Source of the DNA: Colwellia sp. Arc7-635
Lineage (GTDB): Bacteria > Pseudomonadota > Gammaproteobacteria > Enterobacterales > Alteromonadaceae
DNA: 64,000 nt
Reading direction: 5' to 3'
NCBI RefSeq assembly: GCF_003971255.1
Contig: NZ_CP034660.1
Span: 3,286,001 to 3,350,000 of the forward strand
Positions 1 through 7,896 of this stretch are shown piece by piece (position 1 is the stretch's first letter; each line of letters begins with the position of its first letter). A program made the position numbers and the translations under genes. The notes beneath the pieces were generated by a model, which saw only the letters and a list, made by a program, of their open reading frames with translations, searched no databases and was not told the DNA's origin.

Positions 1-5
1 ATTTT

Positions 6-272
6 GTGTCTGTTAATTTGAAACGGTCAAAATTTATCAATGCAGAGCTAAAGGGTATTGATTTCCGAGGCTGTGATATTAAAGGTGTAAATTTTGATCG
101 CTCACGTTTACAAAGTTCAAATTTCAGTGGTCTAGACTGCTCTAGGGTAAGCTTTAAAGGTGCTAACTTACGATCTGCAAACTTTAAAGGGGCAATTAAT
201 TTATCTAAAGAAATGATTCTTGAAGCTAGTAATTATGATCACATTAAATTACCCGATGGTGTTGAAATTTAA
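6..272 (+). CDS. Pentapeptide-repeat protein, probably 5'-truncated by the window edge
   Basis: The product shows tandem five-residue repeats of the A(N/D)Lxx / xNFxx type (for example GANLRSANFKGA around residues 52-63), which fold as a right-handed quadrilateral beta-helix. The reading frame is open to the left edge of the window, so the GTG at base 6 may not be the true start and the protein may be longer. It is the first gene of the cassette array and is followed by an attC site at 411-510. Some pentapeptide proteins (Qnr, MfpA) protect DNA gyrase, but nothing visible here supports that specific role. Confidence 0.7.
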   Translation: MSVNLKRSKFINAELKGIDFRGCDIKGVNFDRSRLQSSNFSGLDCSRVSFKGANLRSANFKGAINLSKEMILEASNYDHIKLPDGVEI

Positions 273-372
273 TTGGGAGGGAATCGAACCACTCTAACGA
301 TAAAATCGCATCTGGGACATAAAGTCCCTCCAGCATGAATAGTCTAGCGACTAATCCACTTTCCAGCCAACT
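271..372 (-). other. tRNA-like, non-canonical structured element in a cassette
   Basis: On the minus strand the segment ends with a perfect T-arm/B-box-like motif, GGTTCGATTCC. The ends can pair as an acceptor stem (AGTTGGC with CCCAATT, one mismatch), and an A-box-like TGGAAAGTGG follows the 5' half. Internal hairpins are TAGTC-GCTA-GACTA, GGGAC-TTTAT-GTCCC and CGAT-TTT-ATCG, the last resembling a class II variable arm. It is not a clean tRNA: the D-arm region is too long, the T stem is poorly paired and no CCA is encoded. It lies antisense between the pentapeptide gene and its attC. It may be a decayed or divergent tRNA, or another structured RNA. Confidence 0.3.
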
Positions 373-410
373 GACCTTTTATACTACAGAGGTTTAAAGT
401 TGATTGCAAT

Positions 411-510
411 GCCTAACAAGGCACTTAAACGGAACTAAAACAGTGGGTTAGGTTTCGCTTCGCTACACATTATAACCCACTATTTTAGTCCGCTTAGTGC
501 GGCGTTATGC
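411..510 (+). other. attC recombination site 1 of the cassette array
   Basis: A 100-bp imperfect palindrome bounded by GCCTAAC (R'' core, 411-417) and GTTATGC (R' core, 504-510). The arms AAGGCACTTAA and CTTAGTGCGG are complementary, and the central part (GTGGGTTA / TAACCCAC) also pairs. This is the layout of a VCR-like chromosomal integron attC. It closes the pentapeptide cassette. Confidence 0.85.
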
Positions 511-534
511 TTACAATCTAATCAAGGAGTCGAT

Positions 535-1446
535 TTGAAAACGTTTATATCAATAATTCTTATTCTAATTTCATCATATGCACTGGCTGCAGATAAAAAT
601 ATAGCTTTAGGATCAGGTAAATTCACTATAGCTGGTGGAGAAAGACATACTGAAAAACGAATAGACGTTTATTATCATTTACCTACTTCCTATGATGAAA
701 ATACTAAAGTGCTAATTGTTGTTCCAGGTGCAGGAAGAAATGGATGGAGCTATCGTGATTCATGGGTAGAAGCCGCAGAAAAATACAATGTATTGATTTT
801 ATCTCCTAGTTACTCTGAAGAGTTTTATCCGAGGTTTTGGAATTATAATGTTGCAAGAATGCTTTCCGACGTAAAAATCAATAAAGCTAAAAGTGCAATA
901 GAAAGCTATACAGTAGTTGCCGATTCTAATGAATGGATTTTTAGTGATTTTGATCGAATATTTGACTATTCAGTTACTAAATTTAATTTGTCAGCAAAGC
1001 AATATGACATGTTTGGTCATTCTGCTGGAGGTCAAATTTTACATCGTCTTGCTTTATTCGATTTCAAAAACAAAGCAAATCGACTTTTAGCGTCCAACTC
1101 TGGTTGGTATACGGTTCCGACTTTCAAAGACAATTTTCCTTACGGCCTAAATAACGGAGTTTCTACTCAAGACCAAATAAGTTCAGCTTTTAAATCAAAG
1201 CTTACTATTTTTCTCGGTGAACTAGACAATGAACATGAAACACGCGGCCATCTTGTAAGAAACTCACAATTGGATATTCAAGGGACTCATCGCTTAAGTC
1301 GTGGAAAGCATTTTTTCATAAAGGCAAAAGAGTTAGCATCTAGCCTTAATGCTAAACTCAATTGGAATATCCATATAGTTAAAGACGTCGGGCACGACTA
1401 CAAGAATATGGGTAAAGCAGCTGCGATATACCTATATTCCGAGTAA
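535..1446 (+). CDS. Secreted alpha/beta hydrolase, cassette-borne
   Basis: A 303-aa protein with an N-terminal signal peptide (hydrophobic residues about 3-18, cleavage near ALAAD). The fold is that of an esterase/PHB-depolymerase-like alpha/beta hydrolase: an oxyanion-type VVPGAG stretch near 62-67 and the nucleophile elbow GHSAGG with Ser163. Asp231 in GELDNE and His287 in VGHDY complete a plausible triad. The start is a TTG with an AAGGAG ribosome-binding site five bases upstream. The gene sits between two attC sites and is therefore a mobile cassette. The substrate cannot be told from sequence; a periplasmic or extracellular ester hydrolase is the best guess. Confidence 0.8.
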   Translation: MKTFISIILILISSYALAADKNIALGSGKFTIAGGERHTEKRIDVYYHLPTSYDENTKVLIVVPGAGRNGWSYRDSWVEAAEKYNVLILSPSYSEEFYPRFWNYNVARMLSDVKINKAKSAIESYTVVADSNEWIFSDFDRIFDYSVTKFNLSAKQYDMFGHSAGGQILHRLALFDFKNKANRLLASNSGWYTVPTFKDNFPYGLNNGVSTQDQISSAFKSKLTIFLGELDNEHETRGHLVRNSQLDIQGTHRLSRGKHFFIKAKELASSLNAKLNWNIHIVKDVGHDYKNMGKAAAIYLYSE

Positions 1447-1451
1447 TGTAA

Positions 1452-1551
1452 GCATAACAAGTCACTCAAAAGGACAAATAACAGTTGGTTTTTTGCTCCT
1501 TCGTCGCTTATTTTAACCAACTATTATTTGCCTCTTAGTGAGGCGTTAGGC
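1452..1551 (+). other. attC recombination site 2
   Basis: A 100-bp site from GCATAAC (1452-1458) to GTTAGGC (1545-1551), with complementary arms (GTCACTCAAAAGG / CCTCTTAGTGAGGC) and an inner TTGGTT / AACCAA pairing. It has the same length and architecture as attC1, as expected of one chromosomal integron. It closes the hydrolase cassette. Confidence 0.88.
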
Positions 1552-1560
1552 ATCATTCGT

Positions 1561-1971
1561 ATGAAGAAAGTGTTCATTATATTCAGCGCAATAATTCTAA
1601 GCCCATTTGTGGTTTACTTTTTACTAGTTTCAAAATCATACATAGAAGGGGCTGGTCTTGAGTATTCAGATGAATTAATAAAATCCGAGTACATATTTGA
1701 GTTTGAAGGTAATCGGACTGTTTATATAAAAGATGAATTTAATCAATTTATACGATCGTGGGGTGGAAGCCCGGAAAGTATTACTGTACAAAATGGCATT
1801 AGAACTGTCGTTTTTAAAGGTGGCGCAATTCTTAAAACTAGCACCGACTCTATTAACCCTCAAGCGACACAAGTAAGCCTTAAAGGTTTTATGGGAGTAA
1901 CTACTGAAGATTCTAGCTTTATTGTTAACTCTGATGGAATAATTTCTAGCACCAATTGGCACGGTGGGTAA
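1561..1971 (+). CDS. Small membrane-anchored hypothetical protein, cassette-borne
   Basis: 136 aa starting at the ATG at 1561, the first start beyond the upstream attC; an upstream in-frame TTG at 1528 lies inside the attC and is unlikely. One hydrophobic segment (about residues 4-24) is followed by a polar, probably periplasmic domain rich in beta-prone residues. I do not recognise a family. The gene occupies nearly the whole interval between two attC sites, as is typical of a cassette ORF. There is no clear ribosome-binding site. Confidence 0.6.
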   Translation: MKKVFIIFSAIILSPFVVYFLLVSKSYIEGAGLEYSDELIKSEYIFEFEGNRTVYIKDEFNQFIRSWGGSPESITVQNGIRTVVFKGGAILKTSTDSINPQATQVSLKGFMGVTTEDSSFIVNSDGIISSTNWHGG

Positions 1972-1973
1972 AT

Positions 1974-2066
1974 GCCTAACAAGCTAATTAACAAGGACAA
2001 AATACAGTTGGCTATTTTCGTTCCTCAAATTTTAGCCAACTATATTTTGCCTGTTATTAGGGCGTT
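1974..2066 (+). other. attC site 3, interrupted at its R' core by an IS
   Basis: GCCTAAC (1974-1980) opens the site, and the complementary arms CTAATTAACAAGG / CCTGTTATTAGGGC and inner GTTGGCTA / TAGCCAAC are intact. The R' core is cut after GTT: sequence runs ...AGGGCGTT and then into the IS. Joining base 2066 to the sequence right of the IS (ATGT...) restores GTTATGT, which resembles the other R' cores. Confidence 0.8.
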
Positions 2067-2069
2067 GGT

Positions 2070-2082
2070 ATGACTCCCCACG
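2070..2082. repeat. Left subterminal inverted repeat of the IS
   Basis: ATGACTCCCCACG, an exact reverse complement of bases 3664-3676. Confidence 0.85.
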
Positions 2083-2428
2083 TCAAGTTAAACCGTAAAA
2101 TATCCTGCTTTTTTTCGAGCCATAATTTTTTCTCTTTTCAAGTTGAGTGAGTTAACACATAGAATGAAGCAAGTAATTTCGTCGGTTATCATGCTGATAT
2201 TCGTGGATTATTAACTTATTGGTTAACAGTGCCTACCTTACTTGTTCCGTCGTGACACCTAATTTCAGTCTATGCTCGTGGTTCAATAGCCGCTAGGCTA
2301 TTGCCATCCTAACGCCCTCGGTGGTTGTGCCACACCCGATGCTTGACTCCATGCGCTAACTCAAAACTTTTTCTCATTTAATCTTTGCTCTTTTTCATGT
2401 TGTTGATTTTTTACCACTCACTTTTTGA
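2083..2428 (-). ncRNA. Candidate bridge/seek RNA region of the IS1111-type element
   Basis: A 346-bp noncoding stretch lies 3' of the transposase gene within the IS. In the IS1111 group this is where the target-guiding RNA is known to be encoded. On the transposase strand it contains AGGGCGTTAGG (complement of 2308-2318). Its first nine bases equal the reconstructed target AGGGCGTT|A, and the rest resembles other attC R' ends (GGCGTTAGGC in attC2). Next to it is a perfect 8-bp hairpin CAATAGCC-GCTA-GGCTATTG (2284-2303). The RNA boundaries are not determined, and the call is inference from position plus this match. Confidence 0.5.
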
Positions 2429-3583
2429 TTATGCGGGTACCCTTGAAATACGTGTACTTGGGTCAACAGGCACTAATATTACTTCTCGTGATATCGCCCA
2501 GATATAAGCGAGCATTTCACGGGCAATGGCAGCGACAACAATATTACGATGCTTACCGCGTTGCATGAGGCGCTTGTATCGTCGGCAAAGCCTTAATTGG
2601 GCTTTCCAAGCAATATCAATAACGACCTTAGGCAGTGTTTCTTGCCGCTTTTGTAGCTCGGTTGACACGTTTGCGTTGTGCTTATAGGTTTGAGCCCCTT
2701 CAATGAGTAACCGCCGTGCTCGGCCATTACCACATTTAGTGATTGCACCTTGTTTTCGGTTGTCGCCACTTGAGTTTTCTTTGGGCACTAATCCTAAATA
2801 AGCCATGAGTTTTCTCGGGTGGTCAAAGCGTCTTAAATCACCTAACTCAGCAATAGTGCCTACAGCGACTAAAAAACGAATACCTCGCATCGCTTGCAAT
2901 GCTTGAACAACTGGATAATAGCGCCATAGTTTTGCTTGATGTGCTAATTCATTAACTAATCGTTCAACGCGCTTAATACGTTCGGTAATGGTTTGTATCA
3001 TCTCTTGCAGTACAATTTGTTGGCTTGGATGCGGCAAAACTAACTCAGTTAGCCAACGTAAATGTTGATTTGACCAGTTATCTTTTACCTTGGTGCTAAT
3101 GTTATTACGTAAAAACAGACCTTTAAGTTGGTATTTAGCATCCTTTAAATCTTTCATGGCAGTTTCGCGTGCTCGGGACAAGTCACGAATAGCTTCATCT
3201 TCAGGCTCAGGGACATAAATAGGCGTTAAGTCTTCAGATTTAAGCAACTTAGCCAGTTTCATCGCATCACGTTTATCTGTTTTTACTTTATCCCCTGGCT
3301 TTTTAGGGATAAGCGAAGGCGCAACGACATAGCAGCAATGACCTAAGCTCGTCAGTAGTCGATAAATCCAATAGCCACAGGGGCCTGCTTCATAAACAAA
3401 ATGCAATGTCGCATTGGGATATTTAGATTGATATTGGCTAGCAAGTTTAGTGATTGCGGCTTTAGTTGTTTTAATTTTTCCTTGATGAACCGTTTTTGCG
3501 CCACGTTGGTCTTCAATATGTGCAACTTCAGTCGATACTTTATGGGTATCTAATCCAATAAAAACTATGTTATGTTTACTCAT
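2429..3583 (-). CDS. IS110 family transposase, IS1111 group
   Basis: A 384-aa intact transposase. The RuvC-like DEDD residues are visible: Asp12 in GLDTHK, Glu65 in YEAGPCG, and Asp103/Asp106 in KTDKRDA. The C-terminal transposase_20 part carries AMRGI, LGLVPKENSSG and the ITKCGNGRARRLL motif with the conserved serine region. The full length and lack of frameshift suggest an active or recently active enzyme. It is transcribed opposite to the surrounding cassettes. Confidence 0.93.
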   Translation of the reverse strand: MSKHNIVFIGLDTHKVSTEVAHIEDQRGAKTVHQGKIKTTKAAITKLASQYQSKYPNATLHFVYEAGPCGYWIYRLLTSLGHCCYVVAPSLIPKKPGDKVKTDKRDAMKLAKLLKSEDLTPIYVPEPEDEAIRDLSRARETAMKDLKDAKYQLKGLFLRNNISTKVKDNWSNQHLRWLTELVLPHPSQQIVLQEMIQTITERIKRVERLVNELAHQAKLWRYYPVVQALQAMRGIRFLVAVGTIAELGDLRRFDHPRKLMAYLGLVPKENSSGDNRKQGAITKCGNGRARRLLIEGAQTYKHNANVSTELQKRQETLPKVVIDIAWKAQLRLCRRYKRLMQRGKHRNIVVAAIAREMLAYIWAISREVILVPVDPSTRISRVPA

Positions 3584-3663
3584 GCTAGCCTCCAGTTTTA
3601 GTTGTTTAACACACTAATTATGGCTCTGGTTTTACTAACCCACGAATTTGGAGGCTAGCACCT

Positions 3664-3676
3664 CGTGGGGAGTCAT
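3664..3676. repeat. Right subterminal inverted repeat of the IS
   Basis: CGTGGGGAGTCAT, the exact reverse complement of bases 2070-2082. Confidence 0.85.
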
Positions 3677-3706
3677 TATGTCTATGTGCATTAGGTTAGG
3701 TGATAT

Positions 3707-4048
3707 ATGAAAAAGTGGCTTATAGAATCAGAAGAATCACTTTCTAAAGCAATGGAAGCTCTAAAAGGTGGTGGCATCCCTAAAGAAAACCTTTATAAAT
3801 TGGCACCCTTATATTATTCAGAAAAACGAAAAACAAATAATGAATCGCTGATTCAAGAAATGTGCGATGTAAACGACCAGCAAATAGAACAAGATTGTTC
3901 TTTTGATCCAGACTCAATTAAGCGTTATAAATTTAATTACGTGTCATCATATCTATATTGTTATGTTGTCGCAGGAAAAATGGATGACTTCAAACACGAC
4001 AACATCATGGAATACGTAAACTCGCATATGGATCTATTTTCTGATTAG
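3707..4048 (+). CDS. Hypothetical protein, last cassette-like gene
   Basis: A 113-aa acidic, soluble protein, probably helical, with a Cys/Tyr-rich centre (CDVNDQQ, SSYLYCYVVAGK). No family is recognised. It follows attC3/IS directly, as a cassette gene would. No R''/R' pair can be found after its stop, so it is either the terminal cassette with a lost attC or the first non-cassette gene. A weak GGTGATAT stretch precedes the ATG. Its strand matches the other cassettes. Confidence 0.55.
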   Translation: MKKWLIESEESLSKAMEALKGGGIPKENLYKLAPLYYSEKRKTNNESLIQEMCDVNDQQIEQDCSFDPDSIKRYKFNYVSSYLYCYVVAGKMDDFKHDNIMEYVNSHMDLFSD

Positions 4049-4162
4049 GGTCATGTACTCAAAAGCACTTAGTTTCAAGTTTGAAGTGCAACTGTGATTT
4101 AGCAGGACACCCACTCCAAATTCTAACTTCTGTTAAGAGACAGACACTAAATAGAGTAATCT

Positions 4163-5071
4163 CTATACTTTATCCCACGTAGGTTGTTCGCCACCTAATC
4201 TATCAAGAATAAAGTCAATAAATACTCGTACCTTTGCGGGTAAGTGGCGTCTCTCAGGAAAAACAGCATAAAAATTCTGCATAGATAAACTATACTCGGG
4301 TAACAAAGGAACCAGTTTTCCTTGGTTAATATCTTCACCAACAATAAAAGTAGGAATTTTAGCAATACCTAAACCTGATAACGTTGCTTGATGCAGAGCT
4401 TCACTATTATTAACTTGATAATTACCTGCAACCTTTACTTTTAACGGCCCGCTTTCACCATGAAAAGTCCATTCGCTACCACCACTAAAGTAAGCGTAAT
4501 TAATACAATTATGTTTAATCAAGTCTTCAGGGCTTTGTGGCGCACTATGTTTAGCAAGATAGTTAGGTGAAGCGCAAATAACACTACGGCAAGGAGCCAA
4601 CCGACGGGCAATCAAAGTAGAGTCTTGCAAATTCCCCGCACGAATAGCGAGATCAAACCCAGCTTCAACTAAATCAACAACCTTGTCGTCCATGACCATA
4701 TTTAGTTCGATACCTGGATATTTCATTAAAAAGTCGGTCACTAAAGGCGCTATATGCAATCGACCAAAAGACATAGGTGTATTCACTTTTAATAAACCTT
4801 TGGGATTTCCTTGTAACTGTGAAACGGAGTCTATTCCTTCTCCAGCAGCAATATAGGCTTTTAGAGCATATTCAAAATAGCGCTCTCCTGCTTCTGTTAA
4901 ACTGAGTTGCCGTGTTGTTCGATGTAATAACTGCGCACCCAATTTATTTTCAAGCTGGCTGATGCGCTTACTAACTGCTGATTTACTTGTGCCTAAGCGT
5001 AAAGCCGCCTGAGAAAAGCTGCCATTTTCTACTACAGCAACAAACACGGGAATAGCTGAGAAAGTGTCCAT
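4163..5071 (-). CDS. LysR-family transcriptional regulator
   Basis: 302 aa. An N-terminal winged helix-turn-helix (about residues 1-60; SFSQAALRLGTSKSAVSKRISQLENKLGAQLL) is followed by a periplasmic-binding-protein-like effector domain (about 90-295). It resembles the subgroup of LysR regulators whose effector domain contains the ASPNYL and GLGIAKIPTFIV motifs. It is divergent from the nitroreductase gene at 5225 across 153 bp, the usual arrangement for a LysR regulator and its target. The inducer is unknown. Confidence 0.9.
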   Translation of the reverse strand: MDTFSAIPVFVAVVENGSFSQAALRLGTSKSAVSKRISQLENKLGAQLLHRTTRQLSLTEAGERYFEYALKAYIAAGEGIDSVSQLQGNPKGLLKVNTPMSFGRLHIAPLVTDFLMKYPGIELNMVMDDKVVDLVEAGFDLAIRAGNLQDSTLIARRLAPCRSVICASPNYLAKHSAPQSPEDLIKHNCINYAYFSGGSEWTFHGESGPLKVKVAGNYQVNNSEALHQATLSGLGIAKIPTFIVGEDINQGKLVPLLPEYSLSMQNFYAVFPERRHLPAKVRVFIDFILDRLGGEQPTWDKV

Positions 5072-5224
5072 TCATTTTCCATTGTTAACTTAAACTCAAC
5101 AATAAGTTTCCAGTATACCGACTTATCAGTCAATAAATATAACGATAACATGAAGCCTAATTTATCGTTTGAGTTGGTTAAACCCAATATAAAGCGACTT
5201 CAGTTTTATTATTAAGGAAAAAAT

Positions 5225-5827
5225 ATGAAAGTTTTTCAAGCCATCGAAGAACGTAGAGCGGTAAAGCGATACAACGCAGAGAGTAAAATGTTACCCGGAG
5301 ATTTTGATAAAATTATGTCAGCAGCAGTTCTCTCTCCAACATCATATAATATTCAACATTGGCGCTTTGTTAGAGTCACTGATAAAGCCCAAAGAGAGAA
5401 ATTAAAAGATGCGGCTTGGGGGCAAGAACAAGTCGCATCAGCTTCAGAGCTAGTTATTTTATGTGCAGATATCAATGCATGGAGCGACAGACCACAACGT
5501 TATGTTGCAAATACACCTCAAGAAACTCAAGATATGTTATTACCTATGATAGACGCATTCTATAATGGTAAAGAACAAATTCAACGAGATGAAACAATGC
5601 GTTCTTGTGGCATTGCTGCACAAACTATTATGTTGGCAGCCAAAGGCTTAGGTTATGATACTTGCCCTATGGTAGGATTTGACCGTGAAGAAGTTGCTCG
5701 GTTAATTCGCTTACCTCAAGGGTATGTTATCGCAATGATGATCGCTATAGGAAAAGCTGAACAACCCGCTCATTCACGTGGAGGCCAACTACCACTCTCA
5801 GAGGTTTTATCTGAAAATCATTTCTAA
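5225..5827 (+). CDS. Nitroreductase-family flavoprotein
   Basis: A 200-aa protein of the FMN-dependent NAD(P)H nitroreductase fold. The N-terminal RRAVKRY supplies the FMN phosphate-binding arginines, SPTSYNIQHW is the typical SPSSxNxQPW-like motif, and the GIAAQTIMLAAKGLGYDTCPM helix follows. Predicted activity is two-electron reduction of nitro compounds or quinones in the cytoplasm. A purine-rich AAGGAAAAAAT precedes the ATG. Divergence from the LysR gene suggests control by it. Confidence 0.88.
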   Translation: MKVFQAIEERRAVKRYNAESKMLPGDFDKIMSAAVLSPTSYNIQHWRFVRVTDKAQREKLKDAAWGQEQVASASELVILCADINAWSDRPQRYVANTPQETQDMLLPMIDAFYNGKEQIQRDETMRSCGIAAQTIMLAAKGLGYDTCPMVGFDREEVARLIRLPQGYVIAMMIAIGKAEQPAHSRGGQLPLSEVLSENHF

Positions 5828-6134
5828 AGCATGAGTATTAATCAGGACACCCATAATTATTTATCATAGATGGCCTGATTAATTCCCCATTTTGCAAAAC
5901 TAGACTACTGTTTATATCGAGTTATGATTTTTCCTCCCAAGTACGAAGTTAGAAAACATCCCCATTTAGTACAAGATTCAAATTATGTGCTTTATCCATA
6001 GATAAAGAGTGGTAATAGCTGCAAAGGATTGTTATAAATATGTAAAATAAATAAGGTGGAAATACTTTTTCTGTAAAAGAGGAAAGTTTCATCTGATTAA
6101 ATTGTTAAATATCACATCAATCACTGGAGAATTT
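5828..6134. other. Intergenic, nothing firm
   Basis: No gene is visible. A short CAGGACACCCA motif at 5844-5854 also occurs near 4110, downstream of the last cassette-like gene. Such a motif could be a small dispersed repeat, but two copies are too few to call one. Confidence 0.3.
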
Positions 6135-6416
6135 ATGACAAAATTGGAATTTGCGGACAAGCTGGAAAAATACTATAAAAAGCAAACGATGAATAAGTGG
6201 CTATTTTTTATTTTAGGCGTAGTTTTTATTGCTCTTGTTTTTATGCCTAGCATTATTTTGTCTATTAATGACAATATGTTTGGATTCACTTCAACCACTC
6301 TTGCTGTATTCGCAGGGCTTTGCTTAGGTAAGGCGTGGGATATTAAAAGAGGTTCAGAAGAACATGAGCTTTTAGTTAATGCCTTAGACTTACTTTCTGC
6401 TAATAAGGAAACCTAG
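6135..6416 (+). CDS. Small two-helix membrane protein, unknown
   Basis: 93 aa. The ATG at 6135 is preceded by CTGGAG at good spacing and is preferred to an in-frame TTG at 6102. A charged N-terminus (about 20 residues) is followed by two hydrophobic segments (about 22-42 and 49-67) and a polar C-terminus. No family is recognised. It stands alone between the nitroreductase and the convergent helicase gene. Confidence 0.55.
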   Translation: MTKLEFADKLEKYYKKQTMNKWLFFILGVVFIALVFMPSIILSINDNMFGFTSTTLAVFAGLCLGKAWDIKRGSEEHELLVNALDLLSANKET

Positions 6417-6681
6417 CAAAGGTTCTCAAGCCGGACATGATATTCCCCCAATAAAATATGTGTCCATTTTATCGAAGGAAGATCACAAGTGATACAAACA
6501 CCTAGTCACTTCATTCATTATCTATGACTTCGCTATCGCTTATCAATAAATAGCACTATATAGATGTGCTTACTCATTAGTTTAGTGAATAAGCACTAAC
6601 ATCAATCTAAAACATCATTTAGCACATGGTATTTTTCGGTAAACTAGCTAAAAACCTTTAGTTGGCTAGTGGTAGCTGCCC

Positions 6682-7896
6682 TTATTTTCTCTTAACTCTG
6701 GCTCTATTGGTTTTTTTAACCGGTTTCTTTTTCTTGGCTTGTATTGGCGCTTTTGAAAACTCTTTATGGAAAGGCTGTTCTGTAACAACAGGAATAACTT
6801 GCCCTATGCTATTTTCAATATTAGTTAATTGCCTAACATCATTTTCTACTGCAAATGAAATGGCCATGCCATTTTTACCCGCACGAGCAGTACGACCGAT
6901 ACGGTGTATATAGTTTCTTGGGTCTTCTGGAAGATTATAGTTAATGACTAAGGTAATATTATCAACATCAATACCACGCGCAGCAACATCGGTTGCCACT
7001 AATACTCTTGATTTAGCGTCTTTAAAGTTTTGTAACGCTTCCTCTCTAACGGCTTGAGTTTTACCACTGTGAAGGCTAGCGGCGGTTATTGAGGCTTTTT
7101 CTAATGCTTTAACAATGATGTCAGCGCCATATTTTGTTTTACAAAAGATGAGCACTTTTTCATAGTCAGAGTTCCCTAGAATATGAAATAGCAAAGGTAC
7201 TTTATTCGTTTTATCAAGGTGATATACACTTTGATTAACCAAGTCGATAGTAACCGTTTCTGCAGCAATTTGAACTTTTTTTGGGCTCGTTAATATGGCT
7301 TTTGCAAGTATCTCTATTTCAGCTGGCATAGTCGCTGAAAATAAGAGTGTTTGTCGCTTCTTTGGCAGCTTAGATATGATGCTTTGAACATCGTTAAAGA
7401 ACCCCATATCAAGCATGGTATCTGCTTCATCTAATACAAAGACTTCTAAGGCTGAAAAATTTATATCGCCAGTAGCAATTAAATCTAGTAACCGGCCAGG
7501 GGTAGCCACTAAAATATCAAGTCCAAGTGCGATAGCGTCAACTTGTGCTTGTCTGCCTACACCACCATAAACCACTTTAGTTTTAAGCCCTAAACCTTCA
7601 GAGTAGTCATTAATGTTTTGCATTATTTGTGAGGCAAGCTCACGTGTGGGCGTTAGTATCAAAGAACGCGTGCTTTTAGCGTTGATATCAATTTTATTTC
7701 GCCCAAAATTATTGATAATAGGTAATGAAAAGGCCGCTGTTTTCCCTGTGCCCGTTTGCGCGATACCAAGAAGGTCATTGCCATCAATAAGCACTGGGAT
7801 ACATTCTTTTTGGATCGGTGTGGGCTGTGTATAGCCTTTTTGGGTAACACGATCAATAATCGACTCTAAAAGTGAAAATGCTTTAAATTCTGACAT
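6682..7896 (-). CDS. DEAD-box ATP-dependent RNA helicase, RhlE-like
   Basis: 404 aa from the ATG at 7896; an upstream in-frame ATG would add 34 residues unlike the family. All helicase motifs are present: Q motif (GYTQPTPIQ), Walker A AQTGTGKT (46-53), PTRELA (83-88), DEAD (156-159), SAT (187-189), ARGID and HRIGRTARAG. The tail (about 370-404) is very lysine-rich (KKKKPVKKTNRARVKRK) and likely binds RNA. Cold-living bacteria usually carry several such helicases for ribosome assembly and mRNA decay. The exact paralogue cannot be fixed. Confidence 0.92.
   Translation of the reverse strand: MSEFKAFSLLESIIDRVTQKGYTQPTPIQKECIPVLIDGNDLLGIAQTGTGKTAAFSLPIINNFGRNKIDINAKSTRSLILTPTRELASQIMQNINDYSEGLGLKTKVVYGGVGRQAQVDAIALGLDILVATPGRLLDLIATGDINFSALEVFVLDEADTMLDMGFFNDVQSIISKLPKKRQTLLFSATMPAEIEILAKAILTSPKKVQIAAETVTIDLVNQSVYHLDKTNKVPLLFHILGNSDYEKVLIFCKTKYGADIIVKALEKASITAASLHSGKTQAVREEALQNFKDAKSRVLVATDVAARGIDVDNITLVINYNLPEDPRNYIHRIGRTARAGKNGMAISFAVENDVRQLTNIENSIGQVIPVVTEQPFHKEFSKAPIQAKKKKPVKKTNRARVKRK

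Larger units (their letters stand above)
2067..3683 (-). mobile_element. IS110-family, IS1111-group insertion sequence inside an attC
   Basis: A transposase of the DEDD type is flanked by 13-bp subterminal inverted repeats ATGACTCCCCACG (2070-2082, and its complement at 3664-3676). Bases outside the repeats and no clear target duplication are the IS1111 pattern; 3 bases on one side and up to 7 on the other fit. The exact right boundary is ambiguous between 3677 and 3683, because ATGT occurs twice. Insertion is in the attC R' core, as known for the IS1111-attC subgroup. The element is antisense to the cassettes. The noncoding end (2083-2428) is long. Confidence 0.85.

Noticed and set aside
271-372. 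Canonical tRNA gene
   Set aside because: D-arm region too long, T stem mismatched, no encoded CCA; kept only as a tRNA-like element.
1528-1560. N-terminal extension of the 1561 cassette gene
   Set aside because: The extended start is inside the attC site.
4049-4162. attC after the last cassette-like gene
   Set aside because: A GCACTT/AAGTGC pairing exists, but R'' and R' core sequences are missing.
6662-6913. Plus-strand ORF antisense to the helicase
   Set aside because: It is the shadow of the conserved DEAD-box gene; the minus-strand product has all helicase motifs.
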